Positions 17,814 through 25,949 of a DNA stretch of 41,395 bases are shown in pieces. Numbering within the stretch: the first letter of the stretch is position 1; every line of letters starts with the position of its first letter. The DNA lies in assembly GCA_002747395.1 (NCBI GenBank), contig PDPE01000007.1:1-41395 (forward strand), in the 5' to 3' direction. The position numbers and the translations under genes are program-made. The stretch is from Pseudomonadota bacterium (lineage in GTDB: Bacteria > Pseudomonadota > Gammaproteobacteria > Pseudomonadales > Oleiphilaceae). The notes beneath the pieces were generated by a model. It had not been told where the DNA came from. It saw only the letters and a list, made by a program, of their open reading frames with translations, and made no database searches.

Positions 17814-19808
17814 TCTCAAATTGATAATGGTTTGGGTCACGGTGTCTGCGGTTTCAATGGTTTTCGCGTTGGCCTGGTAGTTCCTTTGCGCAATGATCAG
17901 GTTAACCAACTGGTCTGACAGATCCACGTTGGAATCTTCTACCGCACTACCCTGAACAGTACCAAGCACGCCGGTTCCAGGAGCACCGACAATCGGGTCT
18001 CCGGAGGCTGCCGTTTGGGTCCAGGCGGTGTCACCCACCGGAGCCAGACCTTCAATATCATTAAATGTGGCCAGCGATATCTGAGCGAGAACGACGGATT
18101 GACCGTTGGAATACTGGGCAAACATGTCACCACTATCATCTACTTCCAGATTTACCAGCCTGCCCGTGGTATATCCGTTTTGCTGCATATTGGTCACGGT
18201 AAACGGGCTACCGAACTGTGTTGTGCCTGTCAGGTCAATTTCAAAGTTTGAACTCTGCGGTGGATCAGGAATGGGCAAGCGCCCGCCATCCACCACGTTA
18301 TTGGGAGGCGCAGCTCCATTATAGTTACCGGCAGCATCCTTTGGCTGCCAATTGGAAATCAGCACCTTATCTGACAAATCCTTACGCAATATACCATCTT
18401 CATCAAAGATCAGGGTATAGCTCGCCCTGGTAGGATCACCACCGGCTGTCACCGGGTCTCCTACATCAGCACCATCGATCAGCGCATGCATCTGCCAGGT
18501 ATTGGCGACTGTCGTCGATGAAGCAGCCTGTTTGACAAAAAACATGGTCAGCACATGGGCACTGCCCAGGCTGTCATAAATAGTGGTAGAGGTTGAGTGG
18601 TTATATGTCTCCGGATCATTCGGGTCAAAAATATTGTCACGAAATGGTGCTCCGGTCACAGTAGCATAAATATCCGTATTGGCTGCCGGAGGCGATGCCT
18701 GAGGGGAGTCATACACGTTCAGCGATACGCCCTCTTCTGCAATAATAGTCAGGATACCACCCACAACTGCGTTCACACCGTCAGCAGGAAATGCATGGCT
18801 GCCAACCACTGATGACGTACCATTGAGACCATCAACAGTGATAGCGCCTGTTCCATTGCCATCATCAAAGTAGGAAAAAAACAGATCCGCTCCCTGACTG
18901 TGAGTGATCAACAAGCGCTCTGTGGCCAGCCCGGCATCTTCTACAACAGCCGAAACCCCGCCCAGCGCGGATGAATTGATAGCAACCGCCAGCGAACTGA
19001 CTGTAGCCAGATCACTCCCTGAGAAGGTCACTCCATTTACGGTGAAGGAGTCTGCCGCCTCTGGCGAGTAATTTGCGGTCTGGATTGCCGCGCGGGTTAT
19101 TGCAGAAGCCTCTACATGTTTGACTGCCGTTGTAATCTTGGCCGCAATGGCACCCGCAGACTGATTGGCCGTTGTCGTCAATGTCTCTTTCGTATTGTCC
19201 TGTTTGGTAAAAACAAAATCAACCGCAGGGAATCCGTTGGCGACACCGGCGGTAATTTTCCCGACCAGGCTGCCGTTGGAAACATAACTTTGCCCTCGTT
19301 TCTCCAGCACTTTTTCGGAAGCGTCCAGGTTTAATTGCGGATCAACCAGAGTGGTTCTGCTGGGATCAAGGTTTTTGCTGCTTACCTGAACATCCGCCCT
19401 GACCCCGGATACCACACCTTCTTCATTGGCATCAAACCCCTGAAGCCGCATTCCCTGGGAATTGACCACATAACCATCCAGATCAATACCGAATTGGCCG
19501 GAACGGGTGTATTTGGTTACTCCCCCATCTTGCACCATGAAAAAGCCATTGCCGTTAATTGCCATATCCAGCCCCCTTTCGGTAAAGCTGATATTACCCT
19601 GTTCGAACATTTGTCGAACATTGGCCACCTTAACGCCATTACCAACCGGATTGGTAGATGCACTGAGAAAACTGTTGGCATAGAGATCCATAAACTCTGT
19701 ACGCGACTGCTTGAAACCAACTGTGCTCGCATTGGCAATATTATTACCCGTAACTTCCAAATCTGACTGTGCAGCATTCAAACCACTGAGTGCGACATTA
19801 AACGGCAT
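17811..19808 (-). CDS. flgE: Flagellar hook protein FlgE, enlarged
   Basis: Hook subunit of 665 aa, well above E. coli (about 402) and Pseudomonas (about 460). The N-terminal D0 motif is MPFNVALSGLNAAQSDLEVT followed by NNIANASTVGFKQSRTEF. The C-terminal helix contains DLSDQLVNLIIAQRNYQANA and ends in TVTQTIINLR. The extra length is in the exposed middle (about 180-480), which has Ser/Ala/Thr/Val-rich beta repeats. An AAAGAGG lies before the ATG. It follows flgD with only a repeat array between. Confidence 0.96.
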   Translation of the reverse strand: MPFNVALSGLNAAQSDLEVTGNNIANASTVGFKQSRTEFMDLYANSFLSASTNPVGNGVKVANVRQMFEQGNISFTERGLDMAINGNGFFMVQDGGVTKYTRSGQFGIDLDGYVVNSQGMRLQGFDANEEGVVSGVRADVQVSSKNLDPSRTTLVDPQLNLDASEKVLEKRGQSYVSNGSLVGKITAGVANGFPAVDFVFTKQDNTKETLTTTANQSAGAIAAKITTAVKHVEASAITRAAIQTANYSPEAADSFTVNGVTFSGSDLATVSSLAVAINSSALGGVSAVVEDAGLATERLLITHSQGADLFFSYFDDGNGTGAITVDGLNGTSSVVGSHAFPADGVNAVVGGILTIIAEEGVSLNVYDSPQASPPAANTDIYATVTGAPFRDNIFDPNDPETYNHSTSTTIYDSLGSAHVLTMFFVKQAASSTTVANTWQMHALIDGADVGDPVTAGGDPTRASYTLIFDEDGILRKDLSDKVLISNWQPKDAAGNYNGAAPPNNVVDGGRLPIPDPPQSSNFEIDLTGTTQFGSPFTVTNMQQNGYTTGRLVNLEVDDSGDMFAQYSNGQSVVLAQISLATFNDIEGLAPVGDTAWTQTAASGDPIVGAPGTGVLGTVQGSAVEDSNVDLSDQLVNLIIAQRNYQANAKTIETADTVTQTIINLR

Positions 19809-19826
19809 AATACACCTCTTTATTGG

Positions 19827-19891
19827 TTAATCTGACGAACATCATTATTCAATCTCACGAACATCATCAGTTAATTTGACGAACATCGCTT
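19827..19891 (-). repeat. 22-bp tandem triplication of the flgD 3' end
   Basis: The last codons and stop of flgD form the first unit (core GATGTTCGTCAAATTAAC). Two further copies follow downstream with small changes. Each copy still spells D-V-R-(Q/E)-I-(N/E), although the later copies are out of the flgD frame. The repeat evidently grew from the end of flgD. Confidence 0.88.
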
Positions 19892-20547
19892 ATCGACATC
19901 GGGCCTACCCCGGCAAGATTCAGAGTAATCGCACCAGCGGCACCTACTGAAACACTATCAACATTTGCACTTAGCAAAGTCTGCACCTGTTCATTTCCGG
20001 AACTGTAACCGGCTTCGGCTTTTAACGTATATCGGCCTGGTGGCATAACCTGACCATTCATATTCATGCCATCCCATTGAAAGGGAATCTGACCGGCAAG
20101 CTGTTGCCCCATATTTATCTGCGCCACCAGCTCACCGGTTTCATTCATTACACTCACCCGCAGATTTGATGTGCTGGCAGGTAAATCGACCATGCCACTC
20201 ATGGTTCCGTCTGGCTGCAAGGGGCCATCGGGTGACTCGACCAGCACGGAACGACCCACCAGGGCAGACGCTTGCAAGGCCTGGGTCGAACGGAACTGAG
20301 CCACGGCGGAATCAATGGTCGAGCTCATATTCTGCATTTCTTCCAGTGAGCTGAATTGGGCTAACTGAGCGATAAAGTCACCATTATCCTGGGGTTCCAT
20401 CGGATTCTGGTTGTTCATCTGTGCCAGCATCAACTCCATAAATTCATTTCTACCCAACTCCTGGGAGGGAGCGGTGTTTTGCTGCGTATGAGAAAAGCTG
20501 GAACCCAAAAGTTCTGCGGCACCTGGTGCAGAATTGATTGCGCTCAT
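19867..20547 (-). CDS. flgD: Flagellar hook capping protein FlgD
   Basis: Scaffold that caps the growing hook. It is 226 aa, the usual size. The N-terminal motif NEFMELMLAQMNNQNPMEP and FIAQLAQFSSLEEMQNMS are diagnostic. The C-terminal half is the FlgD Tudor/Fn3-like region (FQWDGMNMNGQVMPPGRYT). A GGGAG site precedes the ATG. It sits between flgC and flgE in the flgBCDE unit. Its last seven codons are tandemly duplicated downstream. Confidence 0.96.
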   Translation of the reverse strand: MSAINSAPGAAELLGSSFSHTQQNTAPSQELGRNEFMELMLAQMNNQNPMEPQDNGDFIAQLAQFSSLEEMQNMSSTIDSAVAQFRSTQALQASALVGRSVLVESPDGPLQPDGTMSGMVDLPASTSNLRVSVMNETGELVAQINMGQQLAGQIPFQWDGMNMNGQVMPPGRYTLKAEAGYSSGNEQVQTLLSANVDSVSVGAAGAITLNLAGVGPMSISDVRQIN

Positions 20548-20566
20548 TATTTAGTCTCCCTGCTCT

Positions 20567-21025
20567 TTACTGACCCAGTGTCAAAACCCGTTGCAACATG
20601 GTTTTTGCCGTGTTCATAACTTCCACATTGGTTTGGAACCCGCGAGATGCCGAAAGCATATCTGCCATTTCTTCGACAACATTGACATTCGGATACAATA
20701 CATAGCCTTCATCATTTGCCAGTGGGTGCCAGGGTTGATAACGCTTTTGCAGCTCGGCATCGCTTTCGACAATTGCCTTTACCTCAACCCCTTTCGATTC
20801 CAACCGTTCGGGAAAGAGACCGGCACTGGTTGAACCCTGTATACCATTGCGTTCCATATAACCCTGATGAATAGCGGCAAATACCGGTTTTCTGGCCTTG
20901 TAGGTCGCATCAATACTGCTGCTCGCGGTTTCCGCATTGGCGATATTACTTGCGGTGGTATTCAATCGAACAGACTGAGCACTCATTCCCGAGCCGGCCA
21001 AATCAAATATATTAGTTAACGACAT
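20567..21025 (-). CDS. flgC: Flagellar proximal rod protein FlgC
   Basis: Proximal rod subunit of 152 aa. The N-terminal motif LNTTASNIANAETAS and the C-terminal motif VNVVEEMADMLSASRGFQTN match FlgC. The ATG lies 3 bp beyond the flgB stop and its GGGGAA ribosome site is inside flgB, indicating translational coupling. Confidence 0.97.
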   Translation of the reverse strand: MSLTNIFDLAGSGMSAQSVRLNTTASNIANAETASSSIDATYKARKPVFAAIHQGYMERNGIQGSTSAGLFPERLESKGVEVKAIVESDAELQKRYQPWHPLANDEGYVLYPNVNVVEEMADMLSASRGFQTNVEVMNTAKTMLQRVLTLGQ

Positions 21026-21028
21026 GGC

Positions 21029-21418
21029 TTATTCCCCTTTCACTGCGTACAGCAAACCTTTAAATCTTGAGTTGAGAAACTGGAATGTAGCTTCATAATC
21101 CATTGCATTTTTGGTGTATTCAGCGATTTCAATATTGGTATCAACGGTATTCCCGTCGATAGAAGGCTGAATTGCATTGCGAAACTTTAGCCGGGATGTC
21201 GTATCGACTTCTCCCGCAAGGTGTCTGCTATTGGTTTTACTCACTGCCATGGAATCGCCAAGTTGCTGATCAAGAACACTTTTAAAATCCATATCACGCG
21301 CCTTGAAACCTGGCGTATCTGCATTGACCAGATTGTTCGCCAACACTTCGGCACGCTTGACCCGGAATTGCAACGCTCGCTCGTGAATTCCGAGTGCCTT
21401 TTCAAATGAAATGCTCAT
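21029..21418 (-). CDS. flgB: Flagellar proximal rod protein FlgB
   Basis: Proximal rod subunit of 129 aa. ATG 21418 is fixed by a strong GGGAGGG ribosome site and by the family-typical MSISFEKALGIHERALQFR. The rod motif is LANNLVNADTPGFKARDMDF. A longer frame upstream (to 21658) crosses the promoter and is not part of the protein. First gene of flgBCDE. Unlike Pseudomonas, no flgA, flgM, cheV or cheR lies upstream; a nitroreductase gene does. Confidence 0.96.
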   Translation of the reverse strand: MSISFEKALGIHERALQFRVKRAEVLANNLVNADTPGFKARDMDFKSVLDQQLGDSMAVSKTNSRHLAGEVDTTSRLKFRNAIQPSIDGNTVDTNIEIAEYTKNAMDYEATFQFLNSRFKGLLYAVKGE

Positions 21419-21468
21419 TGCAACCCTCCCAGGCCAAAGCGGCAAACTGATTATGTCAGTCTCAATTA

Positions 21469-21484
21469 AGCAAACTCGATGCCA
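21469..21484 (-). promoter_or_regulatory. Sigma-54 (RpoN) -24/-12 promoter before flgB
   Basis: The minus strand reads TGGCATCGAGTTTGCT, with GG-N10-GC spacing. The predicted start is near 21458, 40 nt before the flgB ATG. In Pseudomonas, flgB is a sigma-54 (FleQ/FleR tier) target, which fits. Confidence 0.8.
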
Positions 21485-21752
21485 GAAACCGGCAACTCGA
21501 AACAAAGGCGGGAAAAAGCGGGAAATGGGCAGCCAACCAGGCTCGATGCTGCCGAAAGGAACTGCAAGGAGGCCAGGAAAGAGGGAAAAGCGGGGAAATC
21601 GGGCGCAGGAAAAAGACAGGCAGGGAACCGGATTGCCGCTTTTTCTCCCGCCGTACAAGCTATATCTGAAAACTGCAGCAAGCGGCCGGGGGTTCTTGCG
21701 GGAGCTTTTATGCTCCTATGCTCCCATATTCCTATACTCGCGACTCCTGCTT
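21485..21752. other. Intergenic region between flgB and the nitroreductase gene
   Basis: No gene is supported here. The sequence is purine-biased on the plus strand, with many imperfect GGGAAA and AGGAAA runs (about 21500-21640) and an 8-bp repeat near the nitroreductase stop. FleQ- or FleR-type activator sites for flgB would be expected here, but I cannot define one. Confidence 0.5.
21709..21740 (+). repeat. 8-bp tandem array
   Basis: Four adjacent 8-bp units: TATGCTCC, TATGCTCC, CATATTCC, TATACTCG. They lie 12 bp beyond the nitroreductase stop. Confidence 0.75.
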
Positions 21753-22334
21753 TTACCAGGAAGAAAAAAATCTGTCTGTTTCGATCCCGGCAATTTTTTT
21801 GGGCGAACCCGATGGTGTGCCAATATACAAAAATCCGACAATTTCTTCATTTGCAGCCAGACCCAGCCCTTCTGAAACGGTGTCGTGATAGGCCATAGGC
21901 CCGGTTCGCCAGATGGCACCAAAATTTTCCGCCTGAGCGGCAGCGAGCATGTAAGACATTGCCGCCCCTGCCGATAACAGCTGCTCACTCTTCGGTACTT
22001 TCGGGTGGTCGGAATAACAGCAAACTCCGATTATCACGAGTGGAGCCCTTTTCGGCATACTCAGGTATTGATGAATTTTCTCCTCACTCAAGTCGGGTTG
22101 ATCACGAATCGCCGCTTTTGCAAACAACTGCCCCAGCCTTTCTCTGCTTTCTCCATCAACAACAATAAAGCGCCAGGGTTTTAATGCCGCGTGGTCGGGT
22201 GCACGCAAGGCAGACTTTTTTATCCGCTCAAGAGTCTCTCCTTTCGGGCCGGGGCTATCAAGACGTCCGACCGAGTGACGGCCTAACAATAAATCAATGG
22301 GTCGGGCATGGGAATCATTCAGGTGTCTGGCCAT
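21753..22334 (-). CDS. Nitroreductase family flavoprotein, YdjA-like
   Basis: A 193-aa FMN-dependent NAD(P)H oxidoreductase of the small nitroreductase family. RHSVGRLDSPGP near the N-terminus fits the FMN-phosphate-binding region. APDHAALKPWRFIVVDG is highly typical of YdjA. The C-terminus has GAIWRTGPMAYHDTV and EEIVGFLYIGTP. YdjA-type proteins are short single-domain homodimers with unknown physiological substrates. AGAGAAAG lies before the ATG. It is co-directional with flgB but separated by 334 bp, so probably a separate unit. Confidence 0.88.
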   Translation of the reverse strand: MARHLNDSHARPIDLLLGRHSVGRLDSPGPKGETLERIKKSALRAPDHAALKPWRFIVVDGESRERLGQLFAKAAIRDQPDLSEEKIHQYLSMPKRAPLVIIGVCCYSDHPKVPKSEQLLSAGAAMSYMLAAAQAENFGAIWRTGPMAYHDTVSEGLGLAANEEIVGFLYIGTPSGSPKKIAGIETDRFFSSW

Positions 22335-22594
22335 TGCTTTCTCTATGGTTGATGCAGGTATTGGGAATTGTTAATTCTGATAATAACTGTTATGTTACCA
22401 GCCATCATATAGTACAGGAATAATTCCGGAACCTGCCATAGACAAATTCAAAACCGTCCGGCAGATTACGCGACAATGTCAGTAAATCTGACGGTGTGGC
22501 AATTGCAGCAAGATGCGTTAACACTGCTGTACTATTCGCATTCATTTTACGGCTGTTTAAAGCAGCCTTATTTTCTTTCAGGGTTTTGTCAGCA

Positions 22595-23998
22595 ATGAAC
22601 TCAGTGGCTTATTCAACGATAAAGTCAGTTACCGGTTCAAATGGAAAACCTGCCGCCGTTCCCCCGATGCCAGACTATAATGCCCGGGTACTGGGGTATT
22701 TGACCGGTGCTGCCATCGTTACTTCAGGTGTAGCAGAAAACCATTTCCACCAGGATCTGATCTGGCTGATTCCTGCCGCCATGCTCTGGCCTCACATGCT
22801 CTACTTTTTCGTTCGCTATCTCGGACGACAAAATGACACACTGCTGAGACAAAGAATGCTGTTGGCCGATTCGTTTTTGGCCGGTGCGCAAATCGTTTTA
22901 ATGGAGTTCAGCCTGGTACCTTCTCTGTTTACACTAATGATGCTGGACTTCAGCCTTATTGTTGTAGGTGGAATGAAATCATTGTTCCTGGGCAGCCTGG
23001 TCTGTCTCGCAGGTATTTCCGTCACGTCCTTTCTCTTCGGTTTTCAATTGGCGGGCCCCACTCCAGTCAGTGTCGCAATCTGCTCCGGCATCGGTGCGAT
23101 CACCTATGTTTGTGTGACAGCCTATTATACCCATCAACAGGCTCGCGCACTGGTGCTGGCAAAATACCAGATTCAGGTTCAGAGAGAACAATCCATCGCC
23201 CTTTCCCACAAGTTGGCCAAGTATCTCTCGCCCCAGGTATGGCAATCCATATTTACCGGCGAGAGGGATGTTATTCTTGAAACCCAACGCAAAAAGCTTG
23301 TTGTATTTTTCTCGGATATCAAGGGGTTTACCGATTTGTCCGAGGAAATGGAACCTGAGAGCCTGACCGAGATTCTTAATAATTATTTTACTGAAATGTC
23401 TCAAATAGCCCTGAAATATGGTGGCACAATCGACAAATTTGTTGGCGATAGCATCATGATTTTTTTCGGAGACCCGAGCAGCCTGGGAGCGAAGCAGGAC
23501 ACTCTGGCATGTGTCACAATGGCGATTGAAATGCGCAAGCATATGAAAATACTGCGTCAGAAATGGAAAAGCCAGGGCGTTCGAACACCATTAAAAATAC
23601 GCATGGGAATAAACACAGGTTATGTTACCGTAGGAAACTTTGGTGCCGATAACCGCATGGATTACACCATTGTCGGGAAGGAAGTGAACCTGGCCAGTCG
23701 CCTCGAGTCTCTGGCAGATCCGGGTGAAATCCTTGTTTCTTATGAAACATTCTCTCTTATAAAGGACACCATTATGTGTCGTGACAAGGGCGAGATCACC
23801 GTAAAAGGCTTTAACAAACCCGTTCCTATCTATCAGATTGTAGATTTCAGGCGGGACATCGGTGGCAATCAAAGTTTCATGGAGCACGAAAAAGAAGGGT
23901 TTGCCATGTATCTCGATACCGACAAAATACACTCCACGGACAGAGATATCATTATTTCCGCACTGGAAAGTGCGACTCAAAAACTGAAACAACCCTGA
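22595..23998 (+). CDS. Membrane adenylate cyclase, class III with MASE2 domain
   Basis: A 467-aa protein making cAMP from ATP. The N-terminal 200 residues hold six hydrophobic helices in a MASE2 arrangement (RVLGYLTGAAIVTSG, LIWLIPAAMLWPHMLYFF). A short linker leads to the class III catalytic domain from about 230. The first metal aspartate is in FFSDIKGFTDLSEEM (about 241) and the second in DKFVGDSIMIFFGDP (about 284). NVDYT-like DYTIVGKEVNLASRLES supplies the transition-state Asn/Arg. The architecture matches Pseudomonas CyaB. ATG 22595 is preferred; a GTG at 22496 would add 33 residues without a ribosome site. It is divergent from the nitroreductase gene. Confidence 0.88.
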   Translation: MNSVAYSTIKSVTGSNGKPAAVPPMPDYNARVLGYLTGAAIVTSGVAENHFHQDLIWLIPAAMLWPHMLYFFVRYLGRQNDTLLRQRMLLADSFLAGAQIVLMEFSLVPSLFTLMMLDFSLIVVGGMKSLFLGSLVCLAGISVTSFLFGFQLAGPTPVSVAICSGIGAITYVCVTAYYTHQQARALVLAKYQIQVQREQSIALSHKLAKYLSPQVWQSIFTGERDVILETQRKKLVVFFSDIKGFTDLSEEMEPESLTEILNNYFTEMSQIALKYGGTIDKFVGDSIMIFFGDPSSLGAKQDTLACVTMAIEMRKHMKILRQKWKSQGVRTPLKIRMGINTGYVTVGNFGADNRMDYTIVGKEVNLASRLESLADPGEILVSYETFSLIKDTIMCRDKGEITVKGFNKPVPIYQIVDFRRDIGGNQSFMEHEKEGFAMYLDTDKIHSTDRDIIISALESATQKLKQP

Positions 23999-24041
23999 TC
24001 CTTGCTACTTCCAGCCTTTACCACACGGCACCCTTCACACG

Positions 24042-24117
24042 GGACTATTCACGCAGGACTATTCACTCAGCAATCTCCACACAAGACTCTTACCTCACGT
24101 ACCTCACGTACCTCACG
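24042..24117 (+). repeat. Two tandem repeats in a convergent gap
   Basis: GGACTATTCACGCA and GGACTATTCACTCA lie side by side (24042-24069). Three copies of TACCTCACG follow at 24091-24117. Both fall between the convergent ends of the cyclase gene and queF. Confidence 0.85.
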
Positions 24118-24141
24118 CAGGTTTCACCTGCCAAAACCTCG

Positions 24142-25023
24142 CTATTGCCGCGAAAGTTTCACATTAAACTGGCGAGTATTTCCAGGTAATGATTCTGTTG
24201 ACCGCAACGGATTGATATCCAGACCACCCCGACGGGTATAACGGGCGTAAACAGACAGCTTGTCAAGGTTTGCGGCATTCATAATGTCAACAAACATGGT
24301 CTCAACACAATGTTCATGGAAATCCTGTTGTTCACGAAATGAAATAATATAAGCCAGTAAGGCTTTTTCGTCTGGAGGCATCCCTTCCCCCCAAATAAAC
24401 ACCGTTGCCCAGTCCGGCTGCCCGGTGACCGGACAATTGGACTTCAATAAATGACTGACACAGGCAAACTTGACAGGCCCTTCTTTCTCTTTTTCTGGCG
24501 GTTCGCCATTCAATAACTGCGGATTTCTTTTATAGCAGTCAACCGTAACGGGAAGATCATCAATCAAGGTAAAGCTGCCTGTTTCAAGCCAGTTTTCAGC
24601 CGTTGCCAACCCGTTGTCTTCAACCAGGGAAGCAGCTTTAAGTACCACATCAACCTGCCCTCCACTCTTTTCGGACAAATCCTGACGCAATCGCGCACTG
24701 ACGGCTTCCGCTGTCGCAAATCGCGTCTGGTTAAATGAATTCAGGTACAGCTTGAATGATTTGGATTCGATAATGCAGGGCGAGTCCGCCGGAAAATAAA
24801 ACTCGGCAAGAGCAACCCGGGGCTTTCCTTTTTCATCTATCCAGGACAGCTCATAGGCATTCCAGATATCCACACCATAAAAAGGCAGGCCGGAATTGCT
24901 GATGCCGATACTCCTGCGATTGTTTTCCCTTGGAATCGGAAAGAGTATGGATTTGTCATACCGGCTGACATATTCCGACTGTTTGCCCAGGGGTAGTTCT
25001 CCATGCTTCAGGCTTGTTGTCAT
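24142..25023 (-). CDS. queF: NADPH-dependent 7-cyano-7-deazaguanine reductase QueF
   Basis: Reduces preQ0 to preQ1 in queuosine synthesis. At 293 aa it is the long, bimodular E. coli-type enzyme (282 aa). Cys197 (SNCPVTGQPDW) is the nucleophile that forms the thioimide, and Asp204 is the acid; both are offset by seven from E. coli Cys190/Asp197. QQDFHEHCVE carries the substrate-binding His-Glu. The NADPH-site segment ESKSFKLYLNSFNQTRF is intact. ATG 25023 overlaps the stop of the ABC permease by 4 bp (ATGA), indicating translational coupling. An upstream extension in the same frame is just the permease gene in another frame. Confidence 0.95.
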   Translation of the reverse strand: MTTSLKHGELPLGKQSEYVSRYDKSILFPIPRENNRRSIGISNSGLPFYGVDIWNAYELSWIDEKGKPRVALAEFYFPADSPCIIESKSFKLYLNSFNQTRFATAEAVSARLRQDLSEKSGGQVDVVLKAASLVEDNGLATAENWLETGSFTLIDDLPVTVDCYKRNPQLLNGEPPEKEKEGPVKFACVSHLLKSNCPVTGQPDWATVFIWGEGMPPDEKALLAYIISFREQQDFHEHCVETMFVDIMNAANLDKLSVYARYTRRGGLDINPLRSTESLPGNTRQFNVKLSRQ

Positions 25024-25832
25024 TGCCGAATACCTGTTCCGCGACGCAATAAATACAGACAAAAACCGAATACCACAGCAATAAAAAACAAAACCATACC
25101 GTATGCGTAGAGGATATTGACATCGGAAATCCCGAGCACACCGTATCTGAATGCATTTACCATATAAAGAATCGGATTTGCCATGGAAACTGCCTGCCAA
25201 AACGGAGGCAGCAATGAAATGGAGTAAAACACGCCTCCCAAATATATCAGGGGGGTAAGTATGAATGCAGGAACAATGGAAACATCATCAAAACTGTTCG
25301 CATAGATTGCGTTGACAAAGCCACACAGGGAAAAGAGTATCGCCGTAAGTACAACAATGGTGATCACAACAAGGTAGCTATGAATGTGCAAATCATTAAA
25401 TGCAAGAGAAAGGAGTGTTACGATCATTCCGACAGTCATCCCCCGTGCCACTCCTCCTGCCACATAGCCACAGAGTATCACCCAATCGGGAACCGGTGCG
25501 ACCAGAATCTCCTCGATGCTGTGCTGAAACTTCATACTGAAGAAGGAAGACAGGACATTGGAATAGGCATTGGTGATCACTGACATCATAATCAACCCCG
25601 GTACGATAAAGCCCATGTAATCATGGCCATCCATTTCGCCAATGCGGTGACCGATCAAATTGCCAAAAACAACGAAATACAGTGTCATTGTAATGGCCGG
25701 AGGCAACAGGGTCTGCGGCCATATACGGGTAAACCGGCGAATTTCCTTTGTCACTATGGTCAGAAAGGGAACAGATACAGACCGTGGGATCGCCCTTGCA
25801 AATGGAACGGAAAGCAACGTACTGATCTTCAT
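25020..25832 (-). CDS. ABC-2 type exporter permease, YadH-like
   Basis: A 270-aa inner-membrane permease with six predicted helices. It has the ABC-2 motifs: an N-terminal amphipathic segment (FLTIVTKEIRRFTRIWPQTLLPP), FIVPGLIMMSVITNAY, and SFDDVSIVPAFILTPLIYLGGVF split across the conserved fifth helix. It closely resembles the YadH subgroup. It pairs with the ATPase gene 117 bp upstream and is overlapped by queF. In Pseudomonas a similar pair lies near queF (PA2811-PA2812 and PA2806, from memory). The transported substrate is unknown. Confidence 0.9.
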   Translation of the reverse strand: MKISTLLSVPFARAIPRSVSVPFLTIVTKEIRRFTRIWPQTLLPPAITMTLYFVVFGNLIGHRIGEMDGHDYMGFIVPGLIMMSVITNAYSNVLSSFFSMKFQHSIEEILVAPVPDWVILCGYVAGGVARGMTVGMIVTLLSLAFNDLHIHSYLVVITIVVLTAILFSLCGFVNAIYANSFDDVSIVPAFILTPLIYLGGVFYSISLLPPFWQAVSMANPILYMVNAFRYGVLGISDVNILYAYGMVLFFIAVVFGFCLYLLRRGTGIRQ

Positions 25833-25896
25833 ATCGAATCACTCAAAAAATTAATATGGCGATTACCATTGCGGTTTCATACCAACGGCAACAACG

Positions 25897-25922
25897 ACGT
25901 AAACCGCTAACGTGAACCGCTA
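25897..25922 (-). repeat. 13-bp tandem duplication in the ABC exporter gap
   Basis: ACGTAAACCGCTA and ACGTGAACCGCTA (plus-strand reading) are adjacent and differ at one base. They lie between the ATPase stop and the permease start. Confidence 0.85.
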
Positions 25923-25949
25923 TTTCATTGCCAGTCCGAGCCAATACAG

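Noticed and set aside
21419..21658. N-terminal extension of flgB
   Set aside because: It crosses the sigma-54 promoter. The GGGAGGG site and conserved family start place the ATG at 21418.
25024..25200. N-terminal extension of QueF
   Set aside because: It overlaps the permease gene in another frame. The ATGA overlap and E. coli QueF length fit ATG 25023.
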